Assembly (NCBI GenBank): GCA_963576565.1
Contig: OY755039.1
Coordinates: forward strand, 135,449,369 to 135,513,368
DNA: 64,000 nt
Direction: 5' to 3'
DNA from: Aspidapion aeneum
Taxonomy: Eukaryota; Arthropoda; Insecta; Coleoptera; Brentidae
The notes below the pieces were generated by a model that saw only the letters and a program-made list of their open reading frames with translations, was not told where the DNA came from and did not search any database. Made by a program: the position numbers and the translations under genes. Within the stretch, counting starts at the first letter, position 1; each line of letters begins with the position of its first letter. Of this stretch, positions 23,001-33,064 are shown piece by piece.

Positions 23001-23559
23001 TTTTTGTGTGTGACCGGGCCTTAAATCTAAAATGTTATACACGCAAAGAAAATACAAAAAATACAGAGGGCCACCTTATTGTTTCTTTAAACTTTTTATT
23101 TCACGTTAGATAGGTGTGTTAGTCGAATTGGGACAGATTGGATATTAAATATGTTAAATTTAACTTTTATTGGCCAGGACTAAAAATCTTTTAATGCTGA
23201 CATAAAAAATATTTAGGAAAAATAAATACTAGCATGGGCGCACACAGGGGGGCATCGGTTCCCTAAAAGTCGCATGAAAATCGCTTCAGCGGTTCCGTAG
23301 CTACCGTGGCCGGACGCATATTTGTATACAACACCCAGAATCGCCAGTCGGCTTTCGCCCGAACATCTCTGGTAAATAGCAGACGATATGGTAAATCGCT
23401 TGGGTAACTAACACCCGTGATCGCAAAAATGTTCGTTAAAAATCAGTCTGGATTTCAGAACCACAATCTTTCTTAAGAAAGAATTCGTAAATTTCTAACA
23501 AACATATATTTTTTTAAAACATACTCTCCTGACCTCTTTCCCGGGATCCTAGAGAATGT
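23001..23559. other. non-coding; holds minus-strand copy of a shared module
   Basis: Around 23500-23552, read on the minus strand, is CTAGGATCCCGGGAAAGAGG followed by TCAGGAGAGTATG. This is the same module seen at 51578-51635 and 31501-31546. No gene was recognised in the rest. Confidence 0.5.
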
Positions 23560-23872
23560 GAAACCTAACCGTTGTCAATCGATCGCCAACGTACCCGAAC
23601 CGTGTCAATGAAGAATAGGGCTTCATTGATACGGTTACGGCAGCGTTCGGGCTACAACCGAATCGCAATCATGGACGTCGTTTATAAATATGCGGGCAGG
23701 ACAGGCACATTCAGCACGGGCAGATGTCACGTCAAACCCAGTTCCCTCCTACGACTTTCTCGTGCGTGCCCGCGCACGCATCACGTGACTCTTAATAACA
23801 TTTCATATTGAGATCATGTGACGCGTGAGCGGGCACCCACGAGAAAGTCGTAGGTGGAAACCGGGTGTCACG
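23560..23872. repeat. two adjacent long hairpins
   Basis: The first is an imperfect palindrome around 23590-23655 with arms CCGTGTCAATGAAG and CTTCATTGATACGG. The second spans 23726-23872, with arms including TACGACTTTCTCGTG and CACGAGAAAGTCGTA, and GTCACG ends around a short loop near 23800-23812. Total complementarity of the second is about 65 bp per arm with mismatches. Confidence 0.7.
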
Positions 23873-24251
23873 CAGCGGCACACTTCTCACTAGATTAGAA
23901 CTAGATTAAATAAATTAAAATGATTTTTTTAAATAAATGGTTTTTTGTAGAAAAAATTGGCCTAGAATGTCTATAGGATAAACCAGCGCTGTGTGTGTGA
24001 TCGCTCTAGGTATTTTTGTGAAATTTGGTACACACTTTTTAAACCGACCAGTGGCGTTCTTGCGGAAAAAAATATTTCCCTAATTTAATTATTTTTTAAA
24101 GTTATATAAGATGTTTTTTCGGATAAGGGGTCTAGGGATGTAGAAATGAATGTTTTTTAGGAAAACTGTACGTTAAGCAAACAATATCAGGAGACGACTT
24201 TTGCCCAGGGAAGAAAGAGAAATTGATACAAACTGGAGAACGGGGGTAACC
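23873..24251. other. non-coding stretch
   Basis: Nothing was recognised apart from AT-rich sequence leading to the palindromic element at 24252. Confidence 0.35.
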
Positions 24252-24317
24252 TGAAAAAGTATGTCTAAGGGCAGCTGTATAGCTACCACGGTGGATAGAA
24301 TAGACCGGTGTTCGGAT

Positions 24318-24319
<2 letters not shown>

Positions 24320-24360
<41 letters not shown>
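24320..24360. repeat. (TA)n tract, left of retrotransposon
   Basis: About 41 bp of TA repeats at the 5' junction of the RTE-like insertion. It probably represents part of the palindromic element's own TA tract; the intact right arm has ATATATTTATAA at the equivalent place. Confidence 0.85.
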
Positions 24361-24367
<7 letters not shown>

Positions 24368-24805
24368 GTTGTTAATGACAATGGAAACCGGCTTATCACA
24401 GTATGTGAGCAATTAGACCTAAAAATCCAAAACGGTTTTTTCCAACATAAGAAAATACACAAATATACCTGGACCAAACCCTCACAAAACCTGAAATCCG
24501 TCATTGATTATCTTATCACTAAACAAAAGACAAAACTAAAAATTCAAGATGTCAGAACAAAGCGTGGATCAACATGCGGAAGTGATCACTATTTTCTGGA
24601 GACCAAAATTCTCTTTCCTTATCAAGGCCGAAGCCTCAATCAACAAAATCTTGATGATACAGTGAATGAGGAAATTGATCACTGTCAATATAATCTACTA
24701 AGCCTAGAACATGACAGCGTAAAAAACTTATACAAAAAGAGAACGAAAAACTTAATTCAAGTTCAGGTGAAACCCCAGATGAGGAATACGAATGTATCAC
24801 ATTAA
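24361..24805 (+). pseudogene. endonuclease C-terminal part, frameshifted
   Basis: The frame encodes the end of an APE-like endonuclease: an NGNRLITVCEQLDLKIQNGF segment, then FQHKKIHKYTWTKP, the SVIDYLI block with the catalytic Asp, and RGSTCGSDHYF with the SDH motif. The N-terminal catalytic residues are absent because the copy is 5' truncated. The frame stops at 24803, but a one-base shift near 24752 joins it to the reverse-transcriptase frame that continues through 24841. The frameshift is real unless it is a sequencing error. Confidence 0.8.
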
Positions 24806-24840
24806 GCATCCATCAAGCTGCAAAAGAAGCACTAGGATTA

Positions 24841-26748
24841 GTGGAAGAAACTCCTAAAAGAACAAAACCATACTGGTGGGATGCTGAGATTGAAAGTGAA
24901 ATAGAGGAAAAAAGGAAATTATATCACACGTACTTATCCCAAAAGACAGATAGAAGCAGAGAAGAATACAAAATCGCGCAATCAAAGGTGAGAAGAATGA
25001 TCAGTGATAAGAAGAATCAATCATGGGTGCAAAAGTGCCAGAAAATAGATTCTTACTTAGGAGGTAGGAGAAGTACTGAAAGCTGGAAAACTATAAGATC
25101 GATCAAAAAAGAAACATGCAGAGATATTATTTCACCAATACCAGGCAAAGAATGGGATGAGCATTTTAAAAAACTTTTAACTGAAGATAGAGCAGAATTC
25201 AAGGAAGACGAAAGAGACAATATCATTAGAACGATGGGATCTCCAGTACCCCTCACAATATCTGAGGTCAAAAACGTGTGCAAAACCTTAAAAAGCGGTA
25301 AATCTGCCGGATCCGGAAATATCCCAGCTGAACTTATTAAATATGGCACTGAAGAATTGTTTTGTAGATTACGGAATCTTTTCCAAAGATATTTAAATGG
25401 AGCTGTAGTACCAACTGAGTGGAAAACGTCATATATATCCACAATACACAAAAAAGGAAGGAAAGATATATGTGACAATTATAGAGGTATATCTGTAACT
25501 AGTACGCTAAGCAGAATATATGGCAAAATAATAAGAAATAAAGTGGAGAGCGAATATAAAGATATGGAGGCAGAAGAACAAGCTGGTTTCAGGGCGGGTA
25601 GATCGACTTCAGATCATCTCTTTTGTATAACCCAAGTTATTGAAAAGAAAATGGCATACGGACAAGAGCTCCATCTGCTTTACGTAGATTTGCAGAAGGC
25701 ATATGATAGTATACCTTTAAATCTACTTTGGAAAGCGTTGGAAAAGACAAACATAAGCGTACAACTAATTAAGGCCATCAAAGAGTTATACCGCAATAGT
25801 AAGGCAAAAGTTAAAATAAAAGCAAAACTAACCAAAGGCTTTCAAGTAAATAAAGGTCTTAAACAAGGTTGCTGTATCTCGCCTACGCTCTTCAAGATAT
25901 ATTTGGAACAGGTCCTTAAAGTCTGGAAGAGAAAATGCCAAAACATGGGAATTCCGTTGAATGAAACCACCTTGTATACTTTATGTTTCGCCGATGATCA
26001 GATAGTGGTGGCTCAGGATTATGACGACCTCGAATATATGACACGAAAACTAATAGAAGAGTACAATAAGTGGGGACTAGAGGTTAATATCAATAAGACA
26101 GAGTATATGTGTATTGGTGGAAGGAAACAGGATCTAATCTTAAATACTGGGCAGCGAATTCAGTCCTGTGATGAGTATAAATACTTGGGTCTGAAAATTA
26201 CAGCTGACGGAACACTAGACAAAGCTATAAAAGATAGAAACGTACAAGGAAGAAGAGCAATAACTTTATTAAATGGAATAATTTGGGACCAAAGTATATC
26301 AAAACATAACAAAAAGCTTATATATAACACAATTGTAAAGAGTATTATTACATACGGCTCAGAGGTGTGGCCAATCAAAGATAGAACAGAAAAAATGCTT
26401 TCCGCTACGGAGATGGACTATTGGAGAAGAGCAGCAGGGAAATCAAAAAGAGAAAGAGTTACCAATCAAAGAATAAGAGAAATTATGACAGTGGGTGAAC
26501 GTACTCTAGTGGATGATATAAGAACAAAACAACTGGTGTGGTACGGACATGTACAAAGAATGGATGATGGAAGACTACCTAAACAAATATTACAATGGAA
26601 ACCAACTGGCCGAAGAAAACGAGGAAGACCAAGGAGAAGCTGGAGAGAAGGAATAGATAGTGAAATAAGAATAAGAGGCCTAGATGATGAATTATGGGCA
26701 AACAGAAACGAGTGGAGATTGGGTATCGGAAGACGTAGAACGTTGTGA
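24841..26748 (+). CDS. RTE-like reverse transcriptase
   Basis: The frame can be read from a GTG at 24841 and is open upstream to about 24752, so this is the downstream part of a longer polyprotein. Counting from 24841, residues 150-165 hold KSGKSAGSGNIPAE and residues 203-217 HKKGRKDICDNYRGI. YVDLQKAYD (281-289) has the first catalytic Asp, KQGCCISPTLF is at 341-351, and FADDQ (383-387) is the central catalytic pair. The C-terminal region has WYGHVQRM and GRRKRGRPRRSW motifs, common in RTE-like elements of insects, and ends at the natural stop. This enzyme copies the element RNA at a nicked target. The reverse-transcriptase core has no stops; only the 5' truncation and one frameshift disable it. 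Confidence 0.88.
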   Translation: MEETPKRTKPYWWDAEIESEIEEKRKLYHTYLSQKTDRSREEYKIAQSKVRRMISDKKNQSWVQKCQKIDSYLGGRRSTESWKTIRSIKKETCRDIISPIPGKEWDEHFKKLLTEDRAEFKEDERDNIIRTMGSPVPLTISEVKNVCKTLKSGKSAGSGNIPAELIKYGTEELFCRLRNLFQRYLNGAVVPTEWKTSYISTIHKKGRKDICDNYRGISVTSTLSRIYGKIIRNKVESEYKDMEAEEQAGFRAGRSTSDHLFCITQVIEKKMAYGQELHLLYVDLQKAYDSIPLNLLWKALEKTNISVQLIKAIKELYRNSKAKVKIKAKLTKGFQVNKGLKQGCCISPTLFKIYLEQVLKVWKRKCQNMGIPLNETTLYTLCFADDQIVVAQDYDDLEYMTRKLIEEYNKWGLEVNINKTEYMCIGGRKQDLILNTGQRIQSCDEYKYLGLKITADGTLDKAIKDRNVQGRRAITLLNGIIWDQSISKHNKKLIYNTIVKSIITYGSEVWPIKDRTEKMLSATEMDYWRRAAGKSKRERVTNQRIREIMTVGERTLVDDIRTKQLVWYGHVQRMDDGRLPKQILQWKPTGRRKRGRPRRSWREGIDSEIRIRGLDDELWANRNEWRLGIGRRRTL

Positions 26749-26753
26749 AACCG

Positions 26754-26756
<3 letters not shown>

Positions 26757-26820
<64 letters not shown>
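26757..26820. repeat. (TA)n tract, 3' end of retrotransposon
   Basis: About 64 bp of uninterrupted TA repeats directly after the RTE-like 3' end and directly before the inner arm of the palindromic host element. Part may be element tail and part duplicated target. Confidence 0.9.
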
Positions 26821-26824
<4 letters not shown>

Positions 26825-27428
26825 GAATTTTCCACGTCACTGGTTGTCCAGCTGATTTTTGTAAACAAAAGTTAGATCTGTTATGAACAAGGGAATAACT
26901 AATATTTTTCGAATTTTTTGAAAACTAAGGCCATTTTCCTACTGTTTTCTAGTACATCCTTATAAAATGTAATTTTCTAGACGTATTGTCGTTATATTTT
27001 TTTAGCCCGCTTTATTTTTTATTACACAAAACTTAAACTACAAGTCAAACTGAATGTGATCGTTTAGTATCATAGGTGAACCGAGGACTATTGGGTAAGA
27101 AACAAAGAGGTAGGTCAGCGGATGATTTTTGAAACTGAAACCAACACATTATTTTGTTCGAATTTTAGTTTTTGTGTAAAGAGAAATGAAGCGGGCTAAA
27201 AAAAAATAACGACTGGTATGTCTGAAAAATATTATTTTATAAGAATATACTAAAAAATAGTAGGAAAATTGCCTTAGTTTTCAAAAAAATCAAAAAATAT
27301 TAGATGTTCATATCATATCTAACTTTTGTTTCTAAAAATCAGCTGGACCACCAGTGACGTGAAAATTCGACATATATTTATAAGATCCAAACACCGGTCT
27401 ATTCTATCCACCGTGGCTCGCTACTACA

Positions 27429-27888
27429 GGTAAGTTAAAGGCTAAAAAAAATTATATTTTTGTTGACTTGCTTTATCAGAAAAGCACTCAAGGAAGAAAT
27501 CTACTGTTGAAAAAGTGCACACGGAAAAAAGCACACATAGGAAAAGCTTAACTTAAACAATAAAACAAAAAAAAGTCGATGCACCGAATCTAAATACATG
27601 TTTTGTCTTGCCTGTACACCCCTAAAGTTGCAAAAAACTTGATCAAAATAGTGCCATATTATACGGTGAAAATGGTTTTTCAAAGCCATCAATTAAATTT
27701 ACTTCGGAGAGCTCCTGTATAAAGCAACGTTTACATCAATCAAAAAATGTCTATATTTTTTTTTCATTTAAATATTATTAAGGACCCCGGATAAGTAGGT
27801 TTGATCAAGTATACAGATCACTTTTGGATTTTATGAGCCTGTGTAAATATTATCTATGACCTTGGGGTAAGAAAAAATATCTTATTCC
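27429..27888. other. non-coding stretch
   Basis: AT-rich. Nothing was recognised. Confidence 0.35.
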
Positions 27889-28042
27889 AGAGGCGGATCT
27901 TGGAACTTCATTTGGGGAGAGGAAATATCATAATATTGCATAAAACTATTTTACATAGTGACCAGGACTTGTATTTTGTGTGTCAGTTTGAGATTTGAGG
28001 GGGGGTATTTCCCCCTTTTCCCCTCCCGTAGATCCGCGCCTG
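27889..28042. mobile_element. hAT-like MITE, 154 bp
   Basis: The left end CAGAGGCGGATCTTGG faces a right end complementary to CAGGCGCGGATCTACGG. The left flank CTTATTC and right flank CTTATTTC match apart from one T, fitting an 8-bp target duplication with a one-base deletion. The interior has a G-run and C-run pair that can fold. Confidence 0.65.
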
Positions 28043-28928
28043 CTTATTTCAGACCCACAGCCTATTATTAATACTAGTCTAATGGCTTATTTATGCTCTT
28101 AGAATAATTATAAACTTAGACGTGAATCAAAAGAGGTTTTAAACAAAATTTATTTATAGTTGCGAAAATTTACAAAAATTTTAGATACAAAAATAGTTCA
28201 TAAATAATAAAAGATCATTAAGTGTTAAATAGGATTTTGACAATTTTTAAAGTTTTTATGAATGTCAATACAAAAATATCAAATATTTTCAAAATTCTAA
28301 AAAAAATTTAAATTATTTCAAAATTAAAAAAAAAAATCAAATATTTTAAAAATTCTAAAAAAAAAAATAAAATTTACATATCTACAGGGTGTCCCATAAC
28401 TTAGGAGCCATAATACAGCGGGTAAGAGTGGAGGTTATTTCTGATAAAAAGTTTCTATAACATGGGAATCGATCAACATTCATCTGTTTTTAAGGTATAA
28501 AATTTTGAAAGTTAGAGGAGTGTTTATTACAGTCAAATAAATACCTAACTATAATTGTGATCCAAAAATGTATAATTTCCTTTTTTTTATAAAATAACAT
28601 ACAAGTTAATAGAGAGATGTCAAAATAACCTCCACAAATGTATAAAAAATAAAAATCTTTAAAAAAATTCAATTTTTGGTTACTTATTGTCTTTAAGAAT
28701 CAATAACCCCCCCCCCCCCAGACTTTTGTTCCAGAACCGCCGCTGATCTGCAATCATATTATAAACTTAATATTTTCAAATGTTTTCCAATTTTTTATCG
28801 ATATAAATCGCAACACTCAAAAGTACACTTTTTACAAAATTAGCAAAATTGTAAAATGTTTAATAATAAATCGCAACTGCATGGAATTTACCGTTCGTCA
28901 AAAAAAATTAGACTAAATAAAAATATGT
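28043..28928. other. AT-rich non-coding stretch with one hAT-like end
   Basis: Homopolymer-rich. Around 28709-28746 a C-run is followed by CCAGAACCGCCGCTG, which read on the minus strand (CAGCGGCGGTTCTGG) looks like an hAT-type terminus. No partner end was found. AAATATTTTNAAAATTCTAA-like words repeat near 28280-28370. Confidence 0.4.
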
Positions 28929-29356
28929 CAGGCTAGAATAAAATAAAGCGCAAAAGAGATGGCTTCAATTAACGTTATCTTTCTCTGTCAATTCTTTCTT
29001 TTATTTTGTCTTCTTTCTTATTACTGTATGTAACTAAATTGTATGTTGATTAATGTTTTTTAAAAACGGTTCCTTGTGCACGGTACTGCCGAATATTTCT
29101 TAAATATTTGTTGATTAAATGTAAAATATTTGGTTTTTCCATAAGAATTTTTCTTTTATTCTTGAAGTAAAATTATTTACCCTTAAGAGCGTACGAATGG
29201 TTTCTTTTGAATGTTTAAAATGGTTTTCTGCTTTTATTTTTGATAGTAGCTTCGACAAAGTGGGAACAACAGAATAGAGCAGAAACATAAAAAATTAGTT
29301 ACCAATGGACTTTCTAAAAATTACAAAAATCCAAAACCATTTATCATTAATTAATA

Positions 29357-30059
29357 TCCGGATGGAGTTGAGAAGAGGAAAAAATACATTATTTTTAATT
29401 TTACGAAAAAATCTCCCACTTTGTAAAAAATTAAGATTACCATAATAAAATCTTTAATTAGATTTACAGGGTGTTATCAAATTAAGAAATATATAATTAA
29501 TAAGCGGAGAAAAATCTTTATTTTTAATTTTACGAAAAACATCACTCTTTATAAAAAATTCAGCTTGTAAAAAAACTGAGATAACGATATTAATATCTTT
29601 GATTAGAAGTACAGGCTGTTATCTAATTAAGAAAAATAAAATAATTCAAGAGGAAGAGGACTGTATTTATTCAGCAAAGCAAAATGTTATGTAAACAAAA
29701 TTGTTTTTATTACAACATAAAATGAAAGTACGAAATCTAGGGAAACAAAAACTATCCAGGTTATGCTTTTGTAATCATTTTTTAGAATGTAAAACCTATT
29801 ACTTGGAGCTCAATATGACAATCAACAAAATAAATCTATCAATGTCACATTCTAAAGAGTGTGTTTTTCGTGAAATTAAAAATAAATATTTTTCTCCTCT
29901 TATTAATTACATGTTTCTTAATTGTACACATTGTACATCTAATTAAAGATTTTATTATGGTAATCTTAATTCTTCAACAAGCAGAATTTTTTATAAAGAG
30001 TGAGTTTTTTTCGTAAAATTAAAAATAAAGGATTTTTTCTCTTGTCAACTCCATCCGGG
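29357..30059. mobile_element. long-TIR (foldback-like) element, ~700 bp
   Basis: The left arm starts CCGGATGGAGTTGAGAAGAG and the right arm is its complement ending CAACTCCATCCGG. Complementarity continues about 200 bp, including TTTTTAATTTTACGAAAAA and AAGATTACCATAATAAAATC. Within each arm the TTTAATTTTACGAAAAA phrase occurs twice about 135-160 bp apart. There is no coding capacity. Confidence 0.7.
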
Positions 30060-30352
30060 GACACACTGTATCTTCAAAATTGGAACTCCACACAGTTTTA
30101 TTAAAAAAATTAAAAAAGAGTAAATGATATGCTACTGTTTCTTTTTGTTTGTTGGTATAGAATGTGTATGAAACGTGCCTAGTCATCCTGTTTGAGCCCA
30201 GCGATAACAATAGAAACACATTAAACAAGTGTGAATTATGAACGGGCCGGAGTCGAGTTGAGCCAGCGGTAAGAATAGACAACCAATAAAAAGGAGTGAA
30301 TTATGAACCGATTTGGTTAAACGTACCAGACAAGTACCGTTTTTTCTTGTTC

Positions 30353-30759
30353 ACACGGTAAAAAATTGTCTTAGATCAAAGCAAATTGCTTTGAAGTAAA
30401 ATAATTTGTGCTTTCCTGTTCACCAAGAGAATATTTTCTTGATTTAGCACAAAAAATTTCTTGCCTCTTTATTTAAACGTGAAACAGAAATTGTTTCAAT
30501 ATAAATTGGAACTGAATTAATCTCAGGCACCGTTTTCTCTGGAAGCAAAATATTACTTACATGAAGAGAATTTGCTTTGTTACAAAACGGAGTATACTGA
30601 AACAAAACAATTAAAGAAGAAAAATAAAGTCTCATTTCAAGACTAAACTAACGTTGAACTAAAAAGAAATATTTTATTTCAAAACAATTTTTTTTAAGGT
30701 ATAACAATTTATTCAAGAAAAGAACGTGTTTTCCTTTTAGACTAAATTTTTTACCGTGT
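30353..30759. mobile_element. MITE with ACACGGTAAAAAATT ends
   Basis: ACACGGTAAAAAATT at 30353 is matched by its complement ending at 30759, and weaker complementarity (GTCTTAG/AGACTAAA) follows inwards. Span is 407 bp. No target duplication could be established with confidence. Confidence 0.5.
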
Positions 30760-31019
30760 AATATAAACATTTTGTTGGTAATGGTAAATTTGCTAAAAAT
30801 GCAGATCACCCAGTAAGACAAAAGTGCTGTAAACAGAGGGAGATAGATTAAGTTGAGCCATCTCTTTTGCGGCTCATTTTATTCTGGCCGGACACTAGTT
30901 TGATACCCAAAGATTTATTATACGTTTTGTTGCGTTAAAAAGCTGATAATATAATTAAATAAAAAAATAAACACCCGTGCATAAAAAATCATCAAAATAC
31001 CTGCACAAAGAGGGGTGGT

Positions 31020-31922
31020 GGAACAAAGATCGAAAGACAAAAGATCGAAAGATAAAAGATCGAATACAAAAGATCGAAAAGGCAAAAGATCGAAAATACA
31101 AAAGATTGAAAAACAAAAGACCGAAAGACAAAAGATCAAAAATACAGAAGATCGAAAATACAAAAGATCGAAAAACAAAAGATGGAAAATACAGAAGATC
31201 GAAAGTAGAAAAGATCGAAAGACAAAAGATCGAAACGCAAAAGATCGAAAAACAAAATATCAGAAGACAGAAGAAAAGAAAAAATCGCAAAGTAAATAAT
31301 ATCGAAACATACAAAATGACGACGACATGTTTGCTTAGGTATATTCACATAAACAGTTTAAGCAAGGTCAGGTGAGGTAAAATTACCTAACCGTTAAATA
31401 AACCAATGGCTTGTCATACTTAACACAAATCATATAGTTCAATAAGGGGTCTCTTTTTGAATCATATTTTTTCAAAAAAAAAACTTCGGCTCGGTTTACT
31501 TAGGACCCCGGAAAAGAAATCAGGAAAGTTTTTTTTTGAAAAAACTATGTAATAGAAATATTTTGAAAACACTATTAGAATAAGAAAACGATTTAGTTCT
31601 GCAAAATTCACTAAATGAAATCTGCTACACTATTTTCAATCTTTTGTACTTTCGATCTTTTGTCTTTCGATCTTTTGTCTTTCGATCTTTTGTTTTTCAA
31701 TCTTTTGTATTTTCGATCTTCGGCACTTTCGATCTTTTGAATTTTCGATCTTTTGTTTTTCGATCTTTTGTTTTTGGATCTTTTGTAGTTTTGATCTTTT
31801 GTTTTTCGATCTTTTGTGGTTTTGATCTTTTGTCTTTTCGACCTTTTGTATTTCGATCTTTTGTCTTTTCGATCTTTTGTTTTTGATCTTTTGTATTCGA
31901 TCTTTTGTCTTTCGATCTTTGA
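31020..31922. mobile_element. Foldback-like element: inverted minisatellite arrays
   Basis: From 31020 to about 31266 lie some sixteen or more units of the form ACAAAAGATCGAAA. From 31635 to 31922 lie about twenty units of the complementary form TTTCGATCTTTTGT. The two arrays face each other across about 370 bp of AT-rich DNA. Units vary from about 11 to 15 bp and differ mostly outside the AAGATCG core. Inverted termini built of short tandem repeats are the hallmark of Foldback (FB) transposons. Open frames here (repeated Lys-Asp-Arg or Phe-Asp-Leu-Leu) are by-products of the repeat. The loop carries a GGACCCCGGAAAAGAAATCA module at 31503. Confidence 0.75.
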
Positions 31923-32383
31923 GAGACACTGGTGCCAGAATTACAACTGACGGAAACCGGGTATCAATTAGGAATTCTATGTTTGATGAAAAGTATATGT
32001 GTATTGGCACACCATTTTTCAGAATTTTCTTATTCCTGAGAACAATTTTCTTTAGATAAGCCTTTTAATTGCCATACACGTTTCGGTTTTTCCTTTTCGA
32101 TTTGCAATTCACGGTATCGGCAATTAACATTTCTGCCTTCGGTCAGCGATAATCTAATTAAACGATATTAAACGTTTTAATTGTCGACCACCCTGTAGTT
32201 TTGAAAAATCGTCTTGTGTCACTGGGACATCGTAGGCATTTCGGCGAATTTGTGTACAAGGCTGAAATAATGCCGTCGTAGGCAAGCGAAATATTACGTG
32301 ATCTGTCTCTGTAGATCTCATTTATTGTAACCAGTAGAGTAAATATTAAACTTTTTAAATAAAAAACCACCCTACTGCTAATT
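31923..32383. other. non-coding stretch
   Basis: No gene or element boundary was recognised between the minisatellite element and the palindrome at 32384. Confidence 0.35.
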
Positions 32384-33064
32384 CCCACCCTTTTAGACCA
32401 TTAATAATTGATGTAGGAATATAAAAGAAATTGTGTTCGAATTCGCAAAATTTTTACTTTTAAATTGCATCTTGACTTGATTTATTCCTGATGCTTACAG
32501 TATTTGACAGGCGCTCAAATATATAGTTTTTGTAAATTGGATGCTCCTTATATTATTTAATTAATAGATTAGGCTTGGAATATACTTTCTAAAACATCCC
32601 ATATGTCTCGGTTTTCGTGCCCTTATTTCGAACTATGTTAGTCCTCATGTATAAACAGTGACAATGACAACTATTTTTTTTTAAATGATGCTCAATATGA
32701 CAACCGGTAACGACAACAAAGTTGTGTCATTGTCACTGTTGATACATGGGGACTAACATAATTTGGAATAAAGATATTAAAATTAACACAAGAGCGGTGC
32801 TGTTATAATTGCTAATATCTCAGAAACTATGGCTCTAAACTACGGCATATCGGGTATTTTTGGAAAATATGTTCCAAGCCTAATCTATTAATTAAATAAT
32901 ATGAGGAGCATCCAATTTACAAAAACTATAAATTTGAGCGCCTGTCAAATATGGTAAGCATCAGGAATAAAGTCAAGATGCAATTTAAAAGTAAAAATTG
33001 CGCGAATTCGAACACAATTTCTTGTATATTCCTATATCAATTATTAATGGTCTAAAAGGATGGG
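32384..33064. mobile_element. ~680-bp palindromic element
   Basis: The left arm (32384-32595, beginning CCCACCCTTTTAGACC) is complementary to the right arm (about 32865-33064) nearly end to end, including TTGTGTTCGAATTCGC and TTAGGCTTGGAATAT. A second inner pair (around 32632-32682 and 32722-32772) contains AACAGTGACAATGAC. The whole could fold into one long hairpin. There is no coding content. Confidence 0.8.

Larger units (their letters stand above)
24361..26756 (+). mobile_element. 5'-truncated RTE-like non-LTR retrotransposon
   Basis: The insertion starts inside the endonuclease domain and continues through the whole reverse transcriptase to a very short 3' end (GTGAAACCGATAAATA) that merges into (TA)n. 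5' truncation and a short simple-repeat 3' end are typical of RTE-type non-LTR elements mobilised by target-primed reverse transcription. A single frameshift splits the coding region near 24752. Confidence 0.85.
24252..27428. mobile_element. palindromic element carrying an RTE-like insertion
   Basis: The outer left segment (about 24252-24320) contains CCACGGTGGATAGAATAGAC and GGATCTTATATA. Its complement is at 27371-27428. The inner left arm (26821-27050, beginning TGTCGAATTTTCC) is complementary to 27150-27372. If the retrotransposon between the two TA tracts is removed, the left arm becomes continuous and pairs with the right arm over about 280 bp, with a ~100-bp loop. This is therefore a long-inverted-repeat element of about 0.75 kb, split in its left arm. 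Confidence 0.8.
28929..30890. repeat. ~2-kb element bounded by inverted repeats
   Basis: The segment at 28932-28990 (AGAATAAAATAAAGCGC, CAAAAGAGATGGCT) is complementary to 30830-30890 (AGCCATCTCTTTTGCGG, ATTTTATTCT). Arms are about 55-60 bp with mismatches. Two further inverted-repeat elements (29357-30059 and 30353-30759) lie inside, which suggests nesting. Confidence 0.55.

Noticed and set aside
24308..24360. Open frames reading Ile-Tyr repeats on both strands (also 26466-26875)
   Set aside because: They are translations of the (TA)n tracts and carry no independent coding signal.
25053..25478. 141-codon minus-strand frame
   Set aside because: Antisense shadow of the RTE-like reverse transcriptase; no motif.
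30918..31375. Six overlapping Lys/Asp/Arg-rich or Phe/Asp/Leu-rich frames (also 31636-32059)
   Set aside because: They arise from the AAAAGATCGAAA minisatellite, which has few stops in several frames; the periodicity is of DNA units, not codons.
31020..31922. CRISPR-like array
   Set aside because: Units are contiguous and diverged with no uniform spacers, and the context is eukaryotic transposon DNA.
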